64,000 bases of DNA from Streptomyces buecherae (GCF_014295035.1 NZ_CP060404.1:7108501-7172500), one strand, 5' to 3'. Counted from the stretch's first letter, positions 8,977-19,100 are shown. Translations and numbers: made by a program. Notes: generated from the sequence alone by a model not told the origin.

Positions 8977-10101
8977 GTGAGCCCTACCGTGAGCAGCCCC
9001 ACGGCGTCAGCGCCGGGACCCGGTGTGACGCACGCGGTCCAGGTGCTCGGCAGCGGGGCGTCTGAGAGCGGCGCGCAGGTGCGTTCGCTCGCGGCCGGGC
9101 TCGTGGCGCGGGGCCTGCGGGTGACCGTGTGCGGGCCGGGCGGTTCCGAGGCGGCCTACGGGTTCCGGGCGACCGGGGCGCGGTTCGTCCCCGTGGAGCC
9201 GCGCGCCAGCGCCGCGACGCTGACCACGCTGCGGGCCGTGTGCGCGGACGCCGCGATCGTGCACGCGCACGGCACCGGCGCCGGCCTCCTGACCTCGCTC
9301 GCCCGTCGCGGCGGGACCGCGCCGCTGGTCGTCACCTGGCACGCCCGTTCCCCGGTCCACGGCGCCCGCGCCCACCTGCGCTACCTGGCCGAGCGGCGGG
9401 TGGCGCGCGGCGCCCGCGTCGTCCTGGGCACCTCGGCCGACCTGGTGGACCTGGCGCGCCAGCGCGGTGCCAGGGACGCCAGGCTGGCGCCGGTCGCGGT
9501 GCCGCCGCCCCCACCGGTGCCCCGGGAGGAGGACCCACGGCAGCACAAGGCGCGGGCCGAACTCGGCGCCGTCGACCGGCCGTTGCTGTTCGCCGCCGGC
9601 CGCCTGGAGGAGCGGCAGGGGTTCGACGTACTGCTCGACGCGGTCTGGTCCTGGCGCTCGGACGACCCGCCGCCCCTGCTGGCCATCGCGGGCGAGGGCC
9701 CGGAGCGCCTTCGGTTGCAGCGCCGGATCGACGCCGAGGGGCTGCCGGTGCGGCTGCTCGGCCGCCGCGACGACGTGCCCGAACTGCTGGCGGCGGCGGA
9801 CGTGGTGGTGCTGCCGGGCCGTTGGGACGCGCGCCCGCACCTCGCCCACGAGGCGCTGCACGCCGGGGTGCCGCTGGTGGCGACGGCCGTCGGCGGCGTG
9901 CCCGACCTAGTGGGTGACGGCGCGGAACTCGTCCCGTACGGCGATCCCGAGGCGCTGGCCCGTACGGTGCTCGCGCTGCTCGCCGACCCCGCCCGGCGCG
10001 ACCGTCTGGCCGCGGCCGGGCGCGCGCAGGCCGCGCAGTGGCCGACCGAGGACGACGCGGTCGCGCATGTGCTGGGCGTCTACGACGAGTTGACGGGTTG
10101 A
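8977..10101 (+). CDS. GT4-family glycosyltransferase
   Basis: 374 residues in the GT-B/GT4 pattern: an N-terminal half with THAVQVLGSGASESGAQVRS and VHAHGTGAGLL, a linker around LFAAGRLEERQGFDVLLDAV, and a C-terminal nucleotide-sugar site with GEGPERLRL, AADVVVLPGRWDARPHLAHE and a final LVGDGAELVPYGDP. The E-x7-E donor-binding motif appears as EALHAGVPLVATAVGG. GTG 8977 follows AGGAG by 11 bases. Acceptor and donor cannot be told from sequence; relatives next to recN are annotated only as transferases. No operon partner lies downstream, since the next gene is convergent. Confidence 0.85.
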   Translation: MSPTVSSPTASAPGPGVTHAVQVLGSGASESGAQVRSLAAGLVARGLRVTVCGPGGSEAAYGFRATGARFVPVEPRASAATLTTLRAVCADAAIVHAHGTGAGLLTSLARRGGTAPLVVTWHARSPVHGARAHLRYLAERRVARGARVVLGTSADLVDLARQRGARDARLAPVAVPPPPPVPREEDPRQHKARAELGAVDRPLLFAAGRLEERQGFDVLLDAVWSWRSDDPPPLLAIAGEGPERLRLQRRIDAEGLPVRLLGRRDDVPELLAAADVVVLPGRWDARPHLAHEALHAGVPLVATAVGGVPDLVGDGAELVPYGDPEALARTVLALLADPARRDRLAAAGRAQAAQWPTEDDAVAHVLGVYDELTG

Positions 10102-10160
10102 TGCGCCGACACCCACCCCGTCCCCTCCCACCTGGCCCGGACGGCCACCCCGGCACCCGC

Positions 10161-10182
10161 CCCGCCCGCGCCGCCGGGCGGG
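10161..10182. terminator. Candidate bidirectional hairpin
   Basis: CCCGCCCG (10161-10168) pairs with CGGGCGGG (10175-10182) across a 6-base loop, between the convergent glycosyltransferase and PucR genes. No U-tract, as is common in Streptomyces. Confidence 0.45.
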
Positions 10183-10209
10183 CTGCCGCCGCGCCGCCAG
10201 GGCCACGGT

Positions 10210-11898
10210 CTACGGCAGGTGGCGGCGGGCCTGGAGGGCCAGGCTGAGGGCGAGCACGGTGCGCGGTTCGTCCAGGTCGGTGCCGAGCAGCCGGGTGATC
10301 CGGGCCAGCCGGTCGTAGAGCGTCTGCCGGTTCACGTGCAGGGCGCGCGCCGTCTCGGCCTTGCGCCCCGCGTGGGCCAGGTACGCCATGAGCGTCGGCA
10401 GCAGCGGTGGCTTGGCCGTCTGGTCGTGTTCGAGGAGCGGGCCGATCATGCGGTGCACGAAGGCCGCGAGGTCACCGTGTTCGCGCAGGCGCCACAGCAG
10501 CAGGTCCACCTCAAGGCCGCGCACGTCGTGCCACGGCCGGTCCGGCAGCCCGCGCGCCGCGCTCGCCGCCGACGCCGCGTGCCGCAACTCGGCCCCGACC
10601 GCCTCCCAGCCGCCCACCAGGCCCACCACGACCACCGGCGGCCCCGAGCGCGCACCGCGTTGCCCGAGCGCCGGCGCCCGCTCGGGCCAGGCCCGCTCGA
10701 CGCCGGCCCGCAGCGCGCCCGCCACCCGCTCCGCGACCGGCACCCGCTCGTCGGCCCCGCGCAGCCCGACCAGCAGCGGCACCCGCGCCTCCGGCAGGCG
10801 CACGCCCAGCAGCGCCGGCACGCCGACCGAGGCCAACTCCTCCCGCAGCGCCGCGGCGAGCGCCGCCCAGTGGTCGCCGCCGCCCAGCGGGGCCGTGGCG
10901 GTCGGCAGCGCCATCACCACCGGCAGCAGCGGCCCGTCACTCGGCCGGAAGCCCAACACCCGGGCCTGCGCGGGCGCGTCGGCCGCCGCGATCCGCTCCT
11001 CGGCCAGGTCGGTGAGGAAGTCGCCCCGGCCCCGCGCGGCCAACTCCTCCTCCTGCCGGGCCTGGAGCAGCACCAGGGCCAGCAGCGTGGCCGTGCGCTC
11101 GGCCGCGATCCGGTGCACCGGCGCGAGCGGCCCCGCCGCGGGCAGCACCACGAGCCGGGCCCGCACCGCGCCCGGCCCGGGGCCTCCGCCGGGCACCTCG
11201 ACCAGCACGCTGCCGGCGGGCGGCTGCGGCGTCTCCAGGGTGTGGGCCGCGTCCTGGGTGGTTCCGGGGCGCCGGGCGCGCAGCCCGTCCCAGATCTGCA
11301 GCGGGTCGGCGAGCCCGGCCCGGCCGGTGGGCCCCGCCGCGTACAGCAGTCGCCCGTCCGCGGTCTCCAGGAAGACCGGGTTGTCGGCGAAGCGCGCGAA
11401 CAGCCGCAGGATCTCCGGCACCCCGCCGCCGCGCAGCCGCACCTCGGTGCACTGCCGGTGCACCTCGTCGGCCTGGCGCAGCAGCGCGTAGTGCGCGTTG
11501 ACCAGTTCGGTGTGGATCTCCTCGGTGACCGCCACGAACGGCACCTCGTGGCGCAGTTGGACCAGCGGCAGCCCCAGCGAGCGGGCGGTGTCCACGACGG
11601 CGGCGGGCAGCGCGGTGAACCGCGAGCCCAGCTCCACCACGAGGGCCGCGATGCCGCGCTCGGCCAACGTGCGGACGTACGCGCGCTGTTCGGCCGCCCG
11701 GCTGCCCAGTCCGATGCCGGTGGTCAGCAGCAGCTCGCCGCCCTTGAGTAGCGAGGCGATGCGCGGCGTCTCGCCCGCGTGCACCCAGCGCACCGGGCGC
11801 TGGAGTTCGCCCGGTGCGGTCAGGATCTCCGGCAGGCCACGGCGCAGCGCGGGCAGCTCAAGCGCCCGCGCCACGGTGATGGTGCCGGGCTCCGACAC
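10210..11898 (-). CDS. PucR-family transcriptional regulator
   Basis: 562 residues. The N-terminal PucR ligand domain is recognised by ALELPALRRGLPEILT, RPVRWVHAGETP and GGELLLTTGIGL. A GGDEF-like/CdaR middle follows, and the C-terminus has the PucR helix-turn-helix NRQTLYDRLARITRLLG. Such regulators control purine, amino-acid or other nitrogen catabolism; the target here is unknown. GTG 11898 is used because the GH15 stop ends 12 bases upstream and no earlier in-frame start fits. The two genes are in tandem and may be one transcript, which could mean this regulator answers to carbohydrate status, but that is inference. Confidence 0.88.
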   Translation of the reverse strand: MSEPGTITVARALELPALRRGLPEILTAPGELQRPVRWVHAGETPRIASLLKGGELLLTTGIGLGSRAAEQRAYVRTLAERGIAALVVELGSRFTALPAAVVDTARSLGLPLVQLRHEVPFVAVTEEIHTELVNAHYALLRQADEVHRQCTEVRLRGGGVPEILRLFARFADNPVFLETADGRLLYAAGPTGRAGLADPLQIWDGLRARRPGTTQDAAHTLETPQPPAGSVLVEVPGGGPGPGAVRARLVVLPAAGPLAPVHRIAAERTATLLALVLLQARQEEELAARGRGDFLTDLAEERIAAADAPAQARVLGFRPSDGPLLPVVMALPTATAPLGGGDHWAALAAALREELASVGVPALLGVRLPEARVPLLVGLRGADERVPVAERVAGALRAGVERAWPERAPALGQRGARSGPPVVVVGLVGGWEAVGAELRHAASAASAARGLPDRPWHDVRGLEVDLLLWRLREHGDLAAFVHRMIGPLLEHDQTAKPPLLPTLMAYLAHAGRKAETARALHVNRQTLYDRLARITRLLGTDLDEPRTVLALSLALQARRHLP

Positions 11899-11909
11899 CG
11901 CGCCGGGAG

Positions 11910-13724
11910 TCAGCCGCCGTAGGCGCCGGAGGCGGTGAGCCGTAGCGCCGTGTCGATGAGGGGCACGTGGCTGAACGCCTGCGGGAAGTTGCCCACCTGG
12001 CGCTGGAGCCTCGGGTCCCACTCCTCGGCGAGCAGCCCGAGGTCGTTGCGCAGGGCGAGCAGGCGCTCGAAGAGCCTGCGGGCCTCGTCCACCCGGCCGA
12101 TCATCGCCAGGTCGTCGGCCATCCAGAACGAGCAGGCCAGGAAGGCGCCCTCGTCGCCGGGCAGGCCGTCCAGGTTCTCGTCGCCGCTGCTGGTCGGGTA
12201 GCGCATGATGAACCCGTCCGGCGTGGACAGTTCGCGCTGGATGGCCTCGATGGTGCCGATGACCCGCTTGTCGTCCGGGGGCAGGAAGCCCATCTGCGGG
12301 ATGAGCAGTAGCGAGGCGTCCAGCTCCTGGGAGCCGTAGGACTGCGTGAAGGTGTTGCGTTCCTTGTCGTAACCCTTCTCGCACACGTCGCGGTGGATGG
12401 CGTCGCGCATCTCGCGCCAGCGCTCCAGCGGGCCGTCCGCGTCGCCGGCCTCGATGAGCTTGATGGTGCGGTCCACCGCGACCCAGGCCATCACCTTGGA
12501 GTGCACGAAGTGTCGGCGCGGCCCGCGCACCTCCCAGATGCCCTCGTCGGGCTCGTACCAGTGCTTCTCCAGGTAGCTGATCAGCTTGAGCTGCAGGACG
12601 CTGGCGTAGTCGTTGCGGGCCAGGCCGGTCATGTGCGCCAGGTGCAGCGCCTCGGTGACCTCGCCGTACACGTCGAGCTGGAGCTGACCGGCCGCCCCGT
12701 TGCCCACCCGTACCGGCTGCGAGCCCTCGTAACCGGGCAGCCACCCCAACTCGGTCTCGCCCAGCTCCCGTTCGCCCGCGATGCCGTACATGATCTGGAG
12801 GTTCTCCGGGTCACCGGCCACCGCCCGTAGCAGCCACTCGCGCCAGGCGCGGGCCTCGTCGCGGTAGCCGGTGCGCAGCAGCGAGGACAGGGTGATGGCC
12901 GCGTCCCGCAGCCAGGTGAAGCGGTAGTCCCAGTTGCGCACGCCGCCGACCTCCTCGGGCAGCGAGGTGGTGGGCGCGGCAACGATGCCACCGGTGGGCG
13001 CGTACGTCAGGGCCTTGAGCGTGATCAGGGAGCGGACCACGGCGTCCCGGTAGGGGCCGTGGTACGTGCAGTGCTCGACCCAGTCGCGCCAGAAGTCCTC
13101 GGTCGCCTCAAGGGACGCCTCGGGCTCGGGCAGCGGGGGCTGGCCCTTGTGCGAGGGCTCCCAACTGATCGTGAAGGCGATGCGCTCACCGGGCGAGACG
13201 GTGAAGTCCGAGTAGGTGGTGAGGTTCTTGCCGTACGTCTCGGCGCTGGTGTCGTGCCACACCGAGTCGGGCCCGGCGACGGCCACCGTGCGGCCCTCCA
13301 CCTTGTGCACCCAGGGCACCACGCGGCCGTAGGAGAAGCGCATACGCAGCTCGGAGCGCATGGGGACGCGTCCGCTGACGCCCTCCACGATGCGGATGAG
13401 CTGCGGCGCCCCGTCGCGCGGCGGCATGAAGTCGATGATCCGCACGGTGCCGCGCGGGGTGTCCCACTCCGATTCCAGGACCAGCGAGTCACCGCGGTAG
13501 CGGCGCCGGTCGGCGTGCGGCGCGGCGGTGTCGGCCGGGTGGGCCGGACCGAGCCGCCAGAAGCCGTGTTCCTCGGTGCCCAACAGCCCCGCGAAGATGG
13601 CGTGGGAGTCGAAACGGGGCAGACACAGCCAGTCGGCGCTGCCATCCCTGTTGATCAAGGCGGCGGTCTGCATATCGCCAATGAGTGCGTAATCTTCGAT
13701 GCGCCCGGCCACGTGCATCCCCAT
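11910..13724 (-). CDS. Glycoside hydrolase family 15 (glucoamylase/trehalase-like)
   Basis: 604 residues. It begins MGMHVAGRIEDYALIGDMQT, followed by INRDGSADWLCLPRFDS, typical of the bacterial GH15 group that includes glucoamylases and the mycobacterial-type trehalase. Further family blocks are GGVRNWDYRFTWLRDA, the (alpha/alpha)6-barrel repeats, and EEWDPRLQRQVGNFPQAFSH near the C-terminus with the general-base Glu region. No signal peptide, so it is cytoplasmic and acts on intracellular alpha-glucans or trehalose. ATG 13724 has GAGGTGG 8 bases upstream; longer in-frame extension from 13823 lacks support. Trehalase versus glucodextranase activity cannot be settled here. Confidence 0.92.
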   Translation of the reverse strand: MGMHVAGRIEDYALIGDMQTAALINRDGSADWLCLPRFDSHAIFAGLLGTEEHGFWRLGPAHPADTAAPHADRRRYRGDSLVLESEWDTPRGTVRIIDFMPPRDGAPQLIRIVEGVSGRVPMRSELRMRFSYGRVVPWVHKVEGRTVAVAGPDSVWHDTSAETYGKNLTTYSDFTVSPGERIAFTISWEPSHKGQPPLPEPEASLEATEDFWRDWVEHCTYHGPYRDAVVRSLITLKALTYAPTGGIVAAPTTSLPEEVGGVRNWDYRFTWLRDAAITLSSLLRTGYRDEARAWREWLLRAVAGDPENLQIMYGIAGERELGETELGWLPGYEGSQPVRVGNGAAGQLQLDVYGEVTEALHLAHMTGLARNDYASVLQLKLISYLEKHWYEPDEGIWEVRGPRRHFVHSKVMAWVAVDRTIKLIEAGDADGPLERWREMRDAIHRDVCEKGYDKERNTFTQSYGSQELDASLLLIPQMGFLPPDDKRVIGTIEAIQRELSTPDGFIMRYPTSSGDENLDGLPGDEGAFLACSFWMADDLAMIGRVDEARRLFERLLALRNDLGLLAEEWDPRLQRQVGNFPQAFSHVPLIDTALRLTASGAYGG

Positions 13725-14207
13725 TCGAACGGCCACCTCGCCCCGCGGGGCGTCTTGCGGTCTTACGGCTTTGGATCTTGGACGAGCTGGTACTCCGGAG
13801 GCAAACGGGGTTTGGTGCCACACCGGTCGGCTCGCAGCGTGCGTCCGTGCAGGATACGTCCCACGGACTTGATCCGTGGGCAGAGTCCCACATGGTGGCC
13901 GCGGCCTGGTGCGCCGATCGGGTGGTGCGGTAGGGGCGGCTGCGGACGATGTGTGCCCACCGTGTGCGCCCCGTGTCGAGGCCCGACGCTCCGGCGCAGG
14001 TCAGCGACTTCTCGGGCAGTCTGTTCCAGAAGCCGGGGCACTCCCTTCGGGAGCGGCGACCCCGGCGCGCTGATAGCCTGGTATCCCGTGGAAACCGGTG
14101 GGCACCCCAGCGACATTTCGGGTGACCCCGGACCGCAGCGACGGCAACGCCCGACTTCGGGACGGTGTCGGACGCACCTCACTTCGCGATCCCACGGGAG
14201 CCCCCTC
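13725..14207. other. Divergent intergenic region upstream of GH15 gene and pyrG
   Basis: No gene in 483 bases. Two strong dyads are present. At 13860-13880 an 8-bp stem (CCCACGGA/TCCGTGGG) encloses 5 bases. At 14032-14066 a nested fold has an outer 7-bp stem (GCCGGGG/CCCCGGC) and an inner CTCCC-TTC-GGGAG hairpin. The nested fold is followed directly by a -10-like TAGCCT at about 14073-14078, 130 bases before pyrG. These could be operators or RNA elements; I recognise no known riboswitch. Confidence 0.5.
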
Positions 14208-15902
<1,695 letters not shown>

Positions 15903-15926
15903 CGCCGCGTCGCACCGATACGGTTG

Positions 15927-15961
15927 CCGGGGTACGGGCCGCTCAGCGGCGCGTACCCCGG
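15927..15961 (+). terminator. pyrG terminator hairpin
   Basis: A 10-bp perfect stem (CCGGGGTACG at 15927-15936, CGTACCCCGG at 15952-15961) encloses a second hairpin GCCGC-TCA-GCGGC. It starts 24 bases after the pyrG stop. Confidence 0.75.
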
Positions 15962-16056
15962 TGTCGTACCCGGGCCGCCGGCCCGCCCCGGCGGGCTCGC
16001 GCCGCGCGGCACCGGCGCAGCTCCACACCGCACAGCCAGCTCAGGAAGGCGCACAG

Positions 16057-16683
16057 ATGGGCATCAAGGACACCGCTGAGGAATGGCGGGTCGTGGCGAG
16101 CAGCACGCCGTTCACCGGCAACAAGACCAGCGTCCGCACGGACGAGGTCGTCATGCCCGACGGGTCCACCGCGACCCGCGACTACCAGGTGCACCCCGGC
16201 TCCGTCGCCATCCTCGCCCTCGACGACGAGGACCGCGTGCTGGTCCTGCGCCAGTACCGGCACCCGGTCCGCCACAAGCTCTGGGAGATCCCGGCCGGCC
16301 TGCTCGACGTGCCGGGCGAGAACCCGCTGCACGCCGCCCAGCGCGAGCTGTACGAGGAGGTGCACGTCAAGGCCGAGGACTGGCGCGTGCTCACCGACGT
16401 GTACACCACGCCCGGCGGCTGCGACGAGTCCGTGCGCATCTTCCTGGCGCGCCAGATCTCGGACGCCGAGGGCGAGCGCTTCGAGGTCTCCGCCGAGGAG
16501 GCCGACATGGAGTTCGCCCGCGTTCCGGCCGCCGAGCTGGCCCGTGGCGCCCTCGCTGGCGAACTGCACAACAACTCCCTGGTGGTGGGCGTGCTCGCGC
16601 TGCTGGCCGCCAAGGCCGGCGACGGCCTCGACGCGCTGCGCCCGGCCGACGCCCCCTGGCCGGCCCGCCCGTTCGACGCCTGA
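16057..16683 (+). CDS. NUDIX hydrolase (ADP-ribose pyrophosphatase-like)
   Basis: 208 residues. The NUDIX box is WEIPAGLLDVPGE followed by AAQRELYEEVHVKA; it keeps REL-x-EE but has His where the consensus EE-x-G glycine is expected. The preceding segment VLVLRQYRHPVRHKLWEIPA and later YTTPGGCDESVRIF are typical of ADP-ribose pyrophosphatases, so hydrolysis of ADP-ribose or another nucleoside diphosphate sugar is likely. ATG 16057 has AGGAAGG 7 bases upstream. It sits just behind pyrG, as in other Streptomyces, but the terminator between them suggests separate transcription. Confidence 0.9.
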   Translation: MGIKDTAEEWRVVASSTPFTGNKTSVRTDEVVMPDGSTATRDYQVHPGSVAILALDDEDRVLVLRQYRHPVRHKLWEIPAGLLDVPGENPLHAAQRELYEEVHVKAEDWRVLTDVYTTPGGCDESVRIFLARQISDAEGERFEVSAEEADMEFARVPAAELARGALAGELHNNSLVVGVLALLAAKAGDGLDALRPADAPWPARPFDA

Positions 16684-16696
16684 CGGCGGTCCCGGG

Positions 16697-16721
16697 CCGC
16701 CCGGTGCGTGTCACCGGGCGG
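16697..16721. terminator. Bidirectional terminator hairpin
   Basis: CCGCCCGGTG (16697-16706) pairs perfectly with CACCGGGCGG (16712-16721) across a 5-base loop, 14 bases after the NUDIX stop and ahead of the convergent TetR gene. Confidence 0.75.
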
Positions 16722-16872
16722 GCCGGTGGAGAGATCCCGACGGGGGAGACCGGCGTCCTCGGCGAGCACCGTCCGCGTGCCCCACGGCAGACCGCAGGTC
16801 CCACCGGTCCCGCCGGCCCCCGTGCTCCCCGCCCGCTGACCGGCCTTCGCCCGCTGGCCGGCGTGCCGGCGC

Positions 16873-17427
16873 TCAGCGGTCCAGGACGCGGGCGAGTTCG
16901 GCGAGCGCGGCGGTCAGGCGCGCCGGCGTGACGCCGCGCTCGCGCTGGTAGGCGAAGACGTCGGGCGCCAGCGGGGCCAGCAGGGCATCCGCCAGCGCGT
17001 CCGGGTCGGCCACCTCGGCCGCGCGCAGCAGGGCGATGACGTGAGCGCGCCAGAAGCCGTAGGCGCCGGTGACGTACCGCCTGGCGCCGGTCTCGGCACC
17101 GAGCGCCAGGTGGACGTGGCGGTCGAGGAGTTCGACCATGGCCGCGTAGAAGGCGGCCAGCCGTTCGCGCGGCGGCGCCCCCGGGCCCAGCGGCGGCGGG
17201 CCCTGGAGCAACTCGTGTTGCAGGGCCTTCTCGTGCTCGTCCAGCAGCGCGGTGGCGATGGAGGCGACGTCCGGGTACCGCCGGTACAGCGTCCCCCGGC
17301 CGACGCCGGCGGCCCGTGCGATGTCCTCCATCGTGACGGTGCGCGGGTCCTTCGCGGCGAACAGCTCGGCCGCGGCGGCGAGCACTTTTTCCCGGTTGCG
17401 AGCGGCATCGGCGCGTTCCTTGGTCAC
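16873..17427 (-). CDS. TetR-family transcriptional repressor
   Basis: 184 residues. The N-terminal helix-turn-helix is clear: NREKVLAAAAELFAAKDP, TVTMEDIARAAGVGRGTLYR and RYPDVASIATALL. The C-terminal ligand domain is Ala/Leu-rich and not diagnostic. GTG 17427 follows TAGGCT by about 6 bases, so translation may be leaderless. It is divergent from an azoreductase-like flavoprotein and an SMR exporter; two copies of a GGAC-N5-GTCC dyad in the 112-base gap are its probable operators. By analogy with other TetR-reductase-efflux modules it should release DNA when a quinone, dye or cationic toxin binds. Confidence 0.9.
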   Translation of the reverse strand: MTKERADAARNREKVLAAAAELFAAKDPRTVTMEDIARAAGVGRGTLYRRYPDVASIATALLDEHEKALQHELLQGPPPLGPGAPPRERLAAFYAAMVELLDRHVHLALGAETGARRYVTGAYGFWRAHVIALLRAAEVADPDALADALLAPLAPDVFAYQRERGVTPARLTAALAELARVLDR

Positions 17428-17459
17428 GGGGTCAGCCTAGAACCCTCTCCGGAATAAGT

Positions 17460-17472
17460 GGACGGCGTGTCC
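17460..17472. promoter_or_regulatory. Candidate TetR operator, copy 1
   Basis: GGACGGCGTGTCC, flanked by T and A to give TGGAC-N5-GTCCA (17459-17473). It overlaps the expected -35 region of the rightward promoter, whose -10 is TAGTCT at about 17480-17485, and lies close to that of tetR. Confidence 0.6.
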
Positions 17473-17498
17473 AGTTGCTAGTCTTCGATCGTGCAACC

Positions 17499-17511
17499 GG
17501 ACACCGTGTCC
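17499..17511. promoter_or_regulatory. Candidate TetR operator, copy 2
   Basis: GGACACCGTGTCC is the core of a perfect palindrome CGGACAC-C-GTGTCCG (17498-17512). It matches copy 1 at 11 of 13 positions with centres 39 bases apart, and sits just after the expected transcription start of the reductase gene. Confidence 0.6.
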
Positions 17512-17539
17512 GCTTCGCCTGACTCCAGGGAGGCACCTC

Positions 17540-18190
17540 ATGAGCTCCACCCTGCTGCACCTCGACGCGAGCGCGCGCCGCGCTTCCTTCAGCCGCGAAC
17601 TGGGCGACGCCGTCGCCGACGCCTGGCGCGCGTCACACCCGGACGGCACCTACCTCCACCGCGACCTCGCGCGCGATCCCGTCCCGCACATCGACGAGGC
17701 GTGGACCGAACTGTGCGACCACCTCCTGGAGCACCGGATCACCGACCCGCACCGGTACCGGGAGGCGGTCCGCACCCCGGCCCAGGCCGCGACCTGGGCC
17801 GTCGTCGAGCCGCTGCTGGCCGAACTCCTCGCCGCGGACGTGGTGTTGATGACCGCGCCGATGTACAACTTCTCCATACCCTCCGCCCTCAAGGCGTGGA
17901 TCGACCAGGTGACCTTCCCGAAGATGTCCCTGGCCCCCCGCCGCTTCGTCGTCGCCCACGCCCGCGGCGGCGCGTACGGGCCCGGCACGCCGCGCCACCC
18001 GTACGACCACCAGGAGCGGTACCTGCGCGACTTCGTCCAGGGGCACTACGCCGTCGACGACATCACCTTCGTCGGCACCGAACTGGTCAACTCCCGCCTC
18101 GACCCCGCCCTGGCGGCCCGCCGCGCCCAGCACGACGACTCCCGGGCAGCCGCGCTCGCCGCCGCCCGGAAGCTGGGGAGCACGCTGTGA
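17540..18190 (+). CDS. FMN-dependent NADH-azoreductase / quinone reductase
   Basis: 216 residues with a flavodoxin-like fold. The N-terminus LLHLDASARRASFSRELGDA binds the FMN phosphate; LLAADVVLMTAPMYNFSIPS and ALKAWIDQVTF are hallmark azoreductase segments; ARGGAYGPGTPRHPYDHQ is the variable lid region. It reduces quinones or azo compounds with NAD(P)H by two-electron transfer. ATG 17540 follows GGGAGG. Its stop overlaps the SMR exporter start by 4 bases, so detoxification and export are coupled and both are likely controlled by the divergent TetR repressor. Confidence 0.92.
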   Translation: MSSTLLHLDASARRASFSRELGDAVADAWRASHPDGTYLHRDLARDPVPHIDEAWTELCDHLLEHRITDPHRYREAVRTPAQAATWAVVEPLLAELLAADVVLMTAPMYNFSIPSALKAWIDQVTFPKMSLAPRRFVVAHARGGAYGPGTPRHPYDHQERYLRDFVQGHYAVDDITFVGTELVNSRLDPALAARRAQHDDSRAAALAAARKLGSTL

Positions 18191-18507
18191 GCTGGCTGTT
18201 GCTGCTGGCCGCCGGCGCCGTGGAGGTGGCCTGGTCGCAGAGCATCAAGCCCACGGCGGGCTTCACCCGACCGCTGCCCACCCTGGTCTGCTTCCTCCTC
18301 GCCGCCGGCGCCGTCTACCTGCTGTCGTTGGCGATGCGGGACCTGCCGGTGGGCACGGCGTACGCGGTGTTCACCGGGATCGGCGCCATCGGTGCCATCG
18401 CCCTCGGCATCGCGCTGCACGGGGACCCGGTGAGCGCCGGCCGGGTGGCCGCGCTGGCGCTCATCATCGCCGGCGTCGCCCTCGCGCGCGTCACCTCGCC
18501 CGAGTAG
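18187..18507 (+). CDS. SMR-family efflux protein (SugE/Gdx-like)
   Basis: 106 residues with four membrane segments. The conserved membrane Glu is in LLAAGAVEVAWS, and LPVGTAYAVFTGIGAIGA matches the SugE/Gdx pattern. Gdx proteins export guanidinium; others export quaternary cations. This one has Phe where many Gdx proteins have Trp in the GTAYAVWTG block. GTG 18187 overlaps the azoreductase stop (GTGA). There is no guanidine riboswitch upstream, since it is driven from the TetR-controlled promoter, so a drug-type substrate is at least as likely as guanidinium. Confidence 0.9.
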   Translation: MSWLLLLAAGAVEVAWSQSIKPTAGFTRPLPTLVCFLLAAGAVYLLSLAMRDLPVGTAYAVFTGIGAIGAIALGIALHGDPVSAGRVAALALIIAGVALARVTSPE

Positions 18508-18539
18508 GGAGACCGGGCGGACGAGGCGCGGGGAGGCGA

Positions 18540-18577
18540 GGGGAGGCGGCCGGTGTGGTCGTACCAGCCGCCTCCCC
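18540..18577 (+). terminator. Terminator of the reductase-exporter operon
   Basis: An 11-bp perfect stem, GGGGAGGCGGC (18540-18550) with GCCGCCTCCCC (18567-18577), 32 bases after the SMR stop. Confidence 0.8.
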
Positions 18578-18581
18578 GGCG

Positions 18582-18610
18582 TTGATTGCCGGAGATCCTG
18601 AATGTTTAAT
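18582..18610 (+). promoter_or_regulatory. Promoter of the Rrf2 regulator gene (leaderless)
   Basis: TTGATT (18582-18587), a 17-base spacer, then TTTAAT (18605-18610). Transcription would start at about ATG 18618. The Rrf2-type dyad overlaps the -10, consistent with autorepression. Confidence 0.6.
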
Positions 18611-18616
18611 GTCGAG
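18598..18616. promoter_or_regulatory. Candidate Rrf2 operator, copy 1
   Basis: CTGAATGTTTAATGTCGAG, an imperfect dyad (CTGAA ... TCGAG) over the -10 of the regulator's own promoter. It matches the operator-like dyad at 19140-19158. Confidence 0.55.
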
Positions 18617-18617
18617 T

Positions 18618-19100
18618 ATGCAGATGAGCGAGGGCGTCGAGTGGGCCCTGCACAGTTGCCTCAACCTCGCCTGGGCGGAGCACCAGGCCGTGACGGCGCG
18701 GAAGTTGGCGGCGTTCTACGACCTGCCGCCGGCGTACCTGAACCGGCAACTCCAGGCGTTGGCCCGCGCCGGCATCGTCGCGTCGACCTCCGGGCCGCGC
18801 GGCGGCTTCCGACTGGCGCGGGCGCCGGAGGAGATCACGCTGCTGGACGTCGTGGTGGCGATCGAGGGCGGCCGAGACGCCTTCCGGTGCCAGCAGATCA
18901 TGCGCGACGGGCCCGGCGGACGGTCGGACGTCGACTACCGCAGGCACTGCCTGGTCTCCCAGGCGATGAGCCGGGCGGAGTTGGCGTGGCGGCGGGAGCT
19001 CGCCGCCCAGACGCTCGCCGACATCAGGGACTCGGTCGAGGAGAAACACCCTGACGCGCCACGGATGGCGCGCAACCGCCTGGCCCAACCCGTGCGCTGA
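18618..19100 (+). CDS. Rrf2-family transcriptional regulator
   Basis: 160 residues. The winged helix is in EWALHSCLNLAWAEHQAV, KLAAFYDLPPAYLNRQLQAL and GIVASTSGPRGGFRLAR, with the family phrase EEITLLDVVVAIEG. Cysteines occur in HSCLN, FRCQQI and RRHCLV, but the three-cysteine iron-sulfur pattern of IscR/NsrR is absent, so it is more likely a thiol or ligand sensor. ATG 18618 coincides with the predicted transcription start; ATG 18609 and 18624 are alternatives. An AhpD-like protein follows, preceded by the same dyad, which points to that gene as its target. Confidence 0.88.
   Translation: MQMSEGVEWALHSCLNLAWAEHQAVTARKLAAFYDLPPAYLNRQLQALARAGIVASTSGPRGGFRLARAPEEITLLDVVVAIEGGRDAFRCQQIMRDGPGGRSDVDYRRHCLVSQAMSRAELAWRRELAAQTLADIRDSVEEKHPDAPRMARNRLAQPVR

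Noticed and set aside
14032..14066. tRNA-like nested stem before pyrG.
   Set aside because: No T-arm GTTCRA loop, no anticodon-arm geometry, too short for a tRNA.
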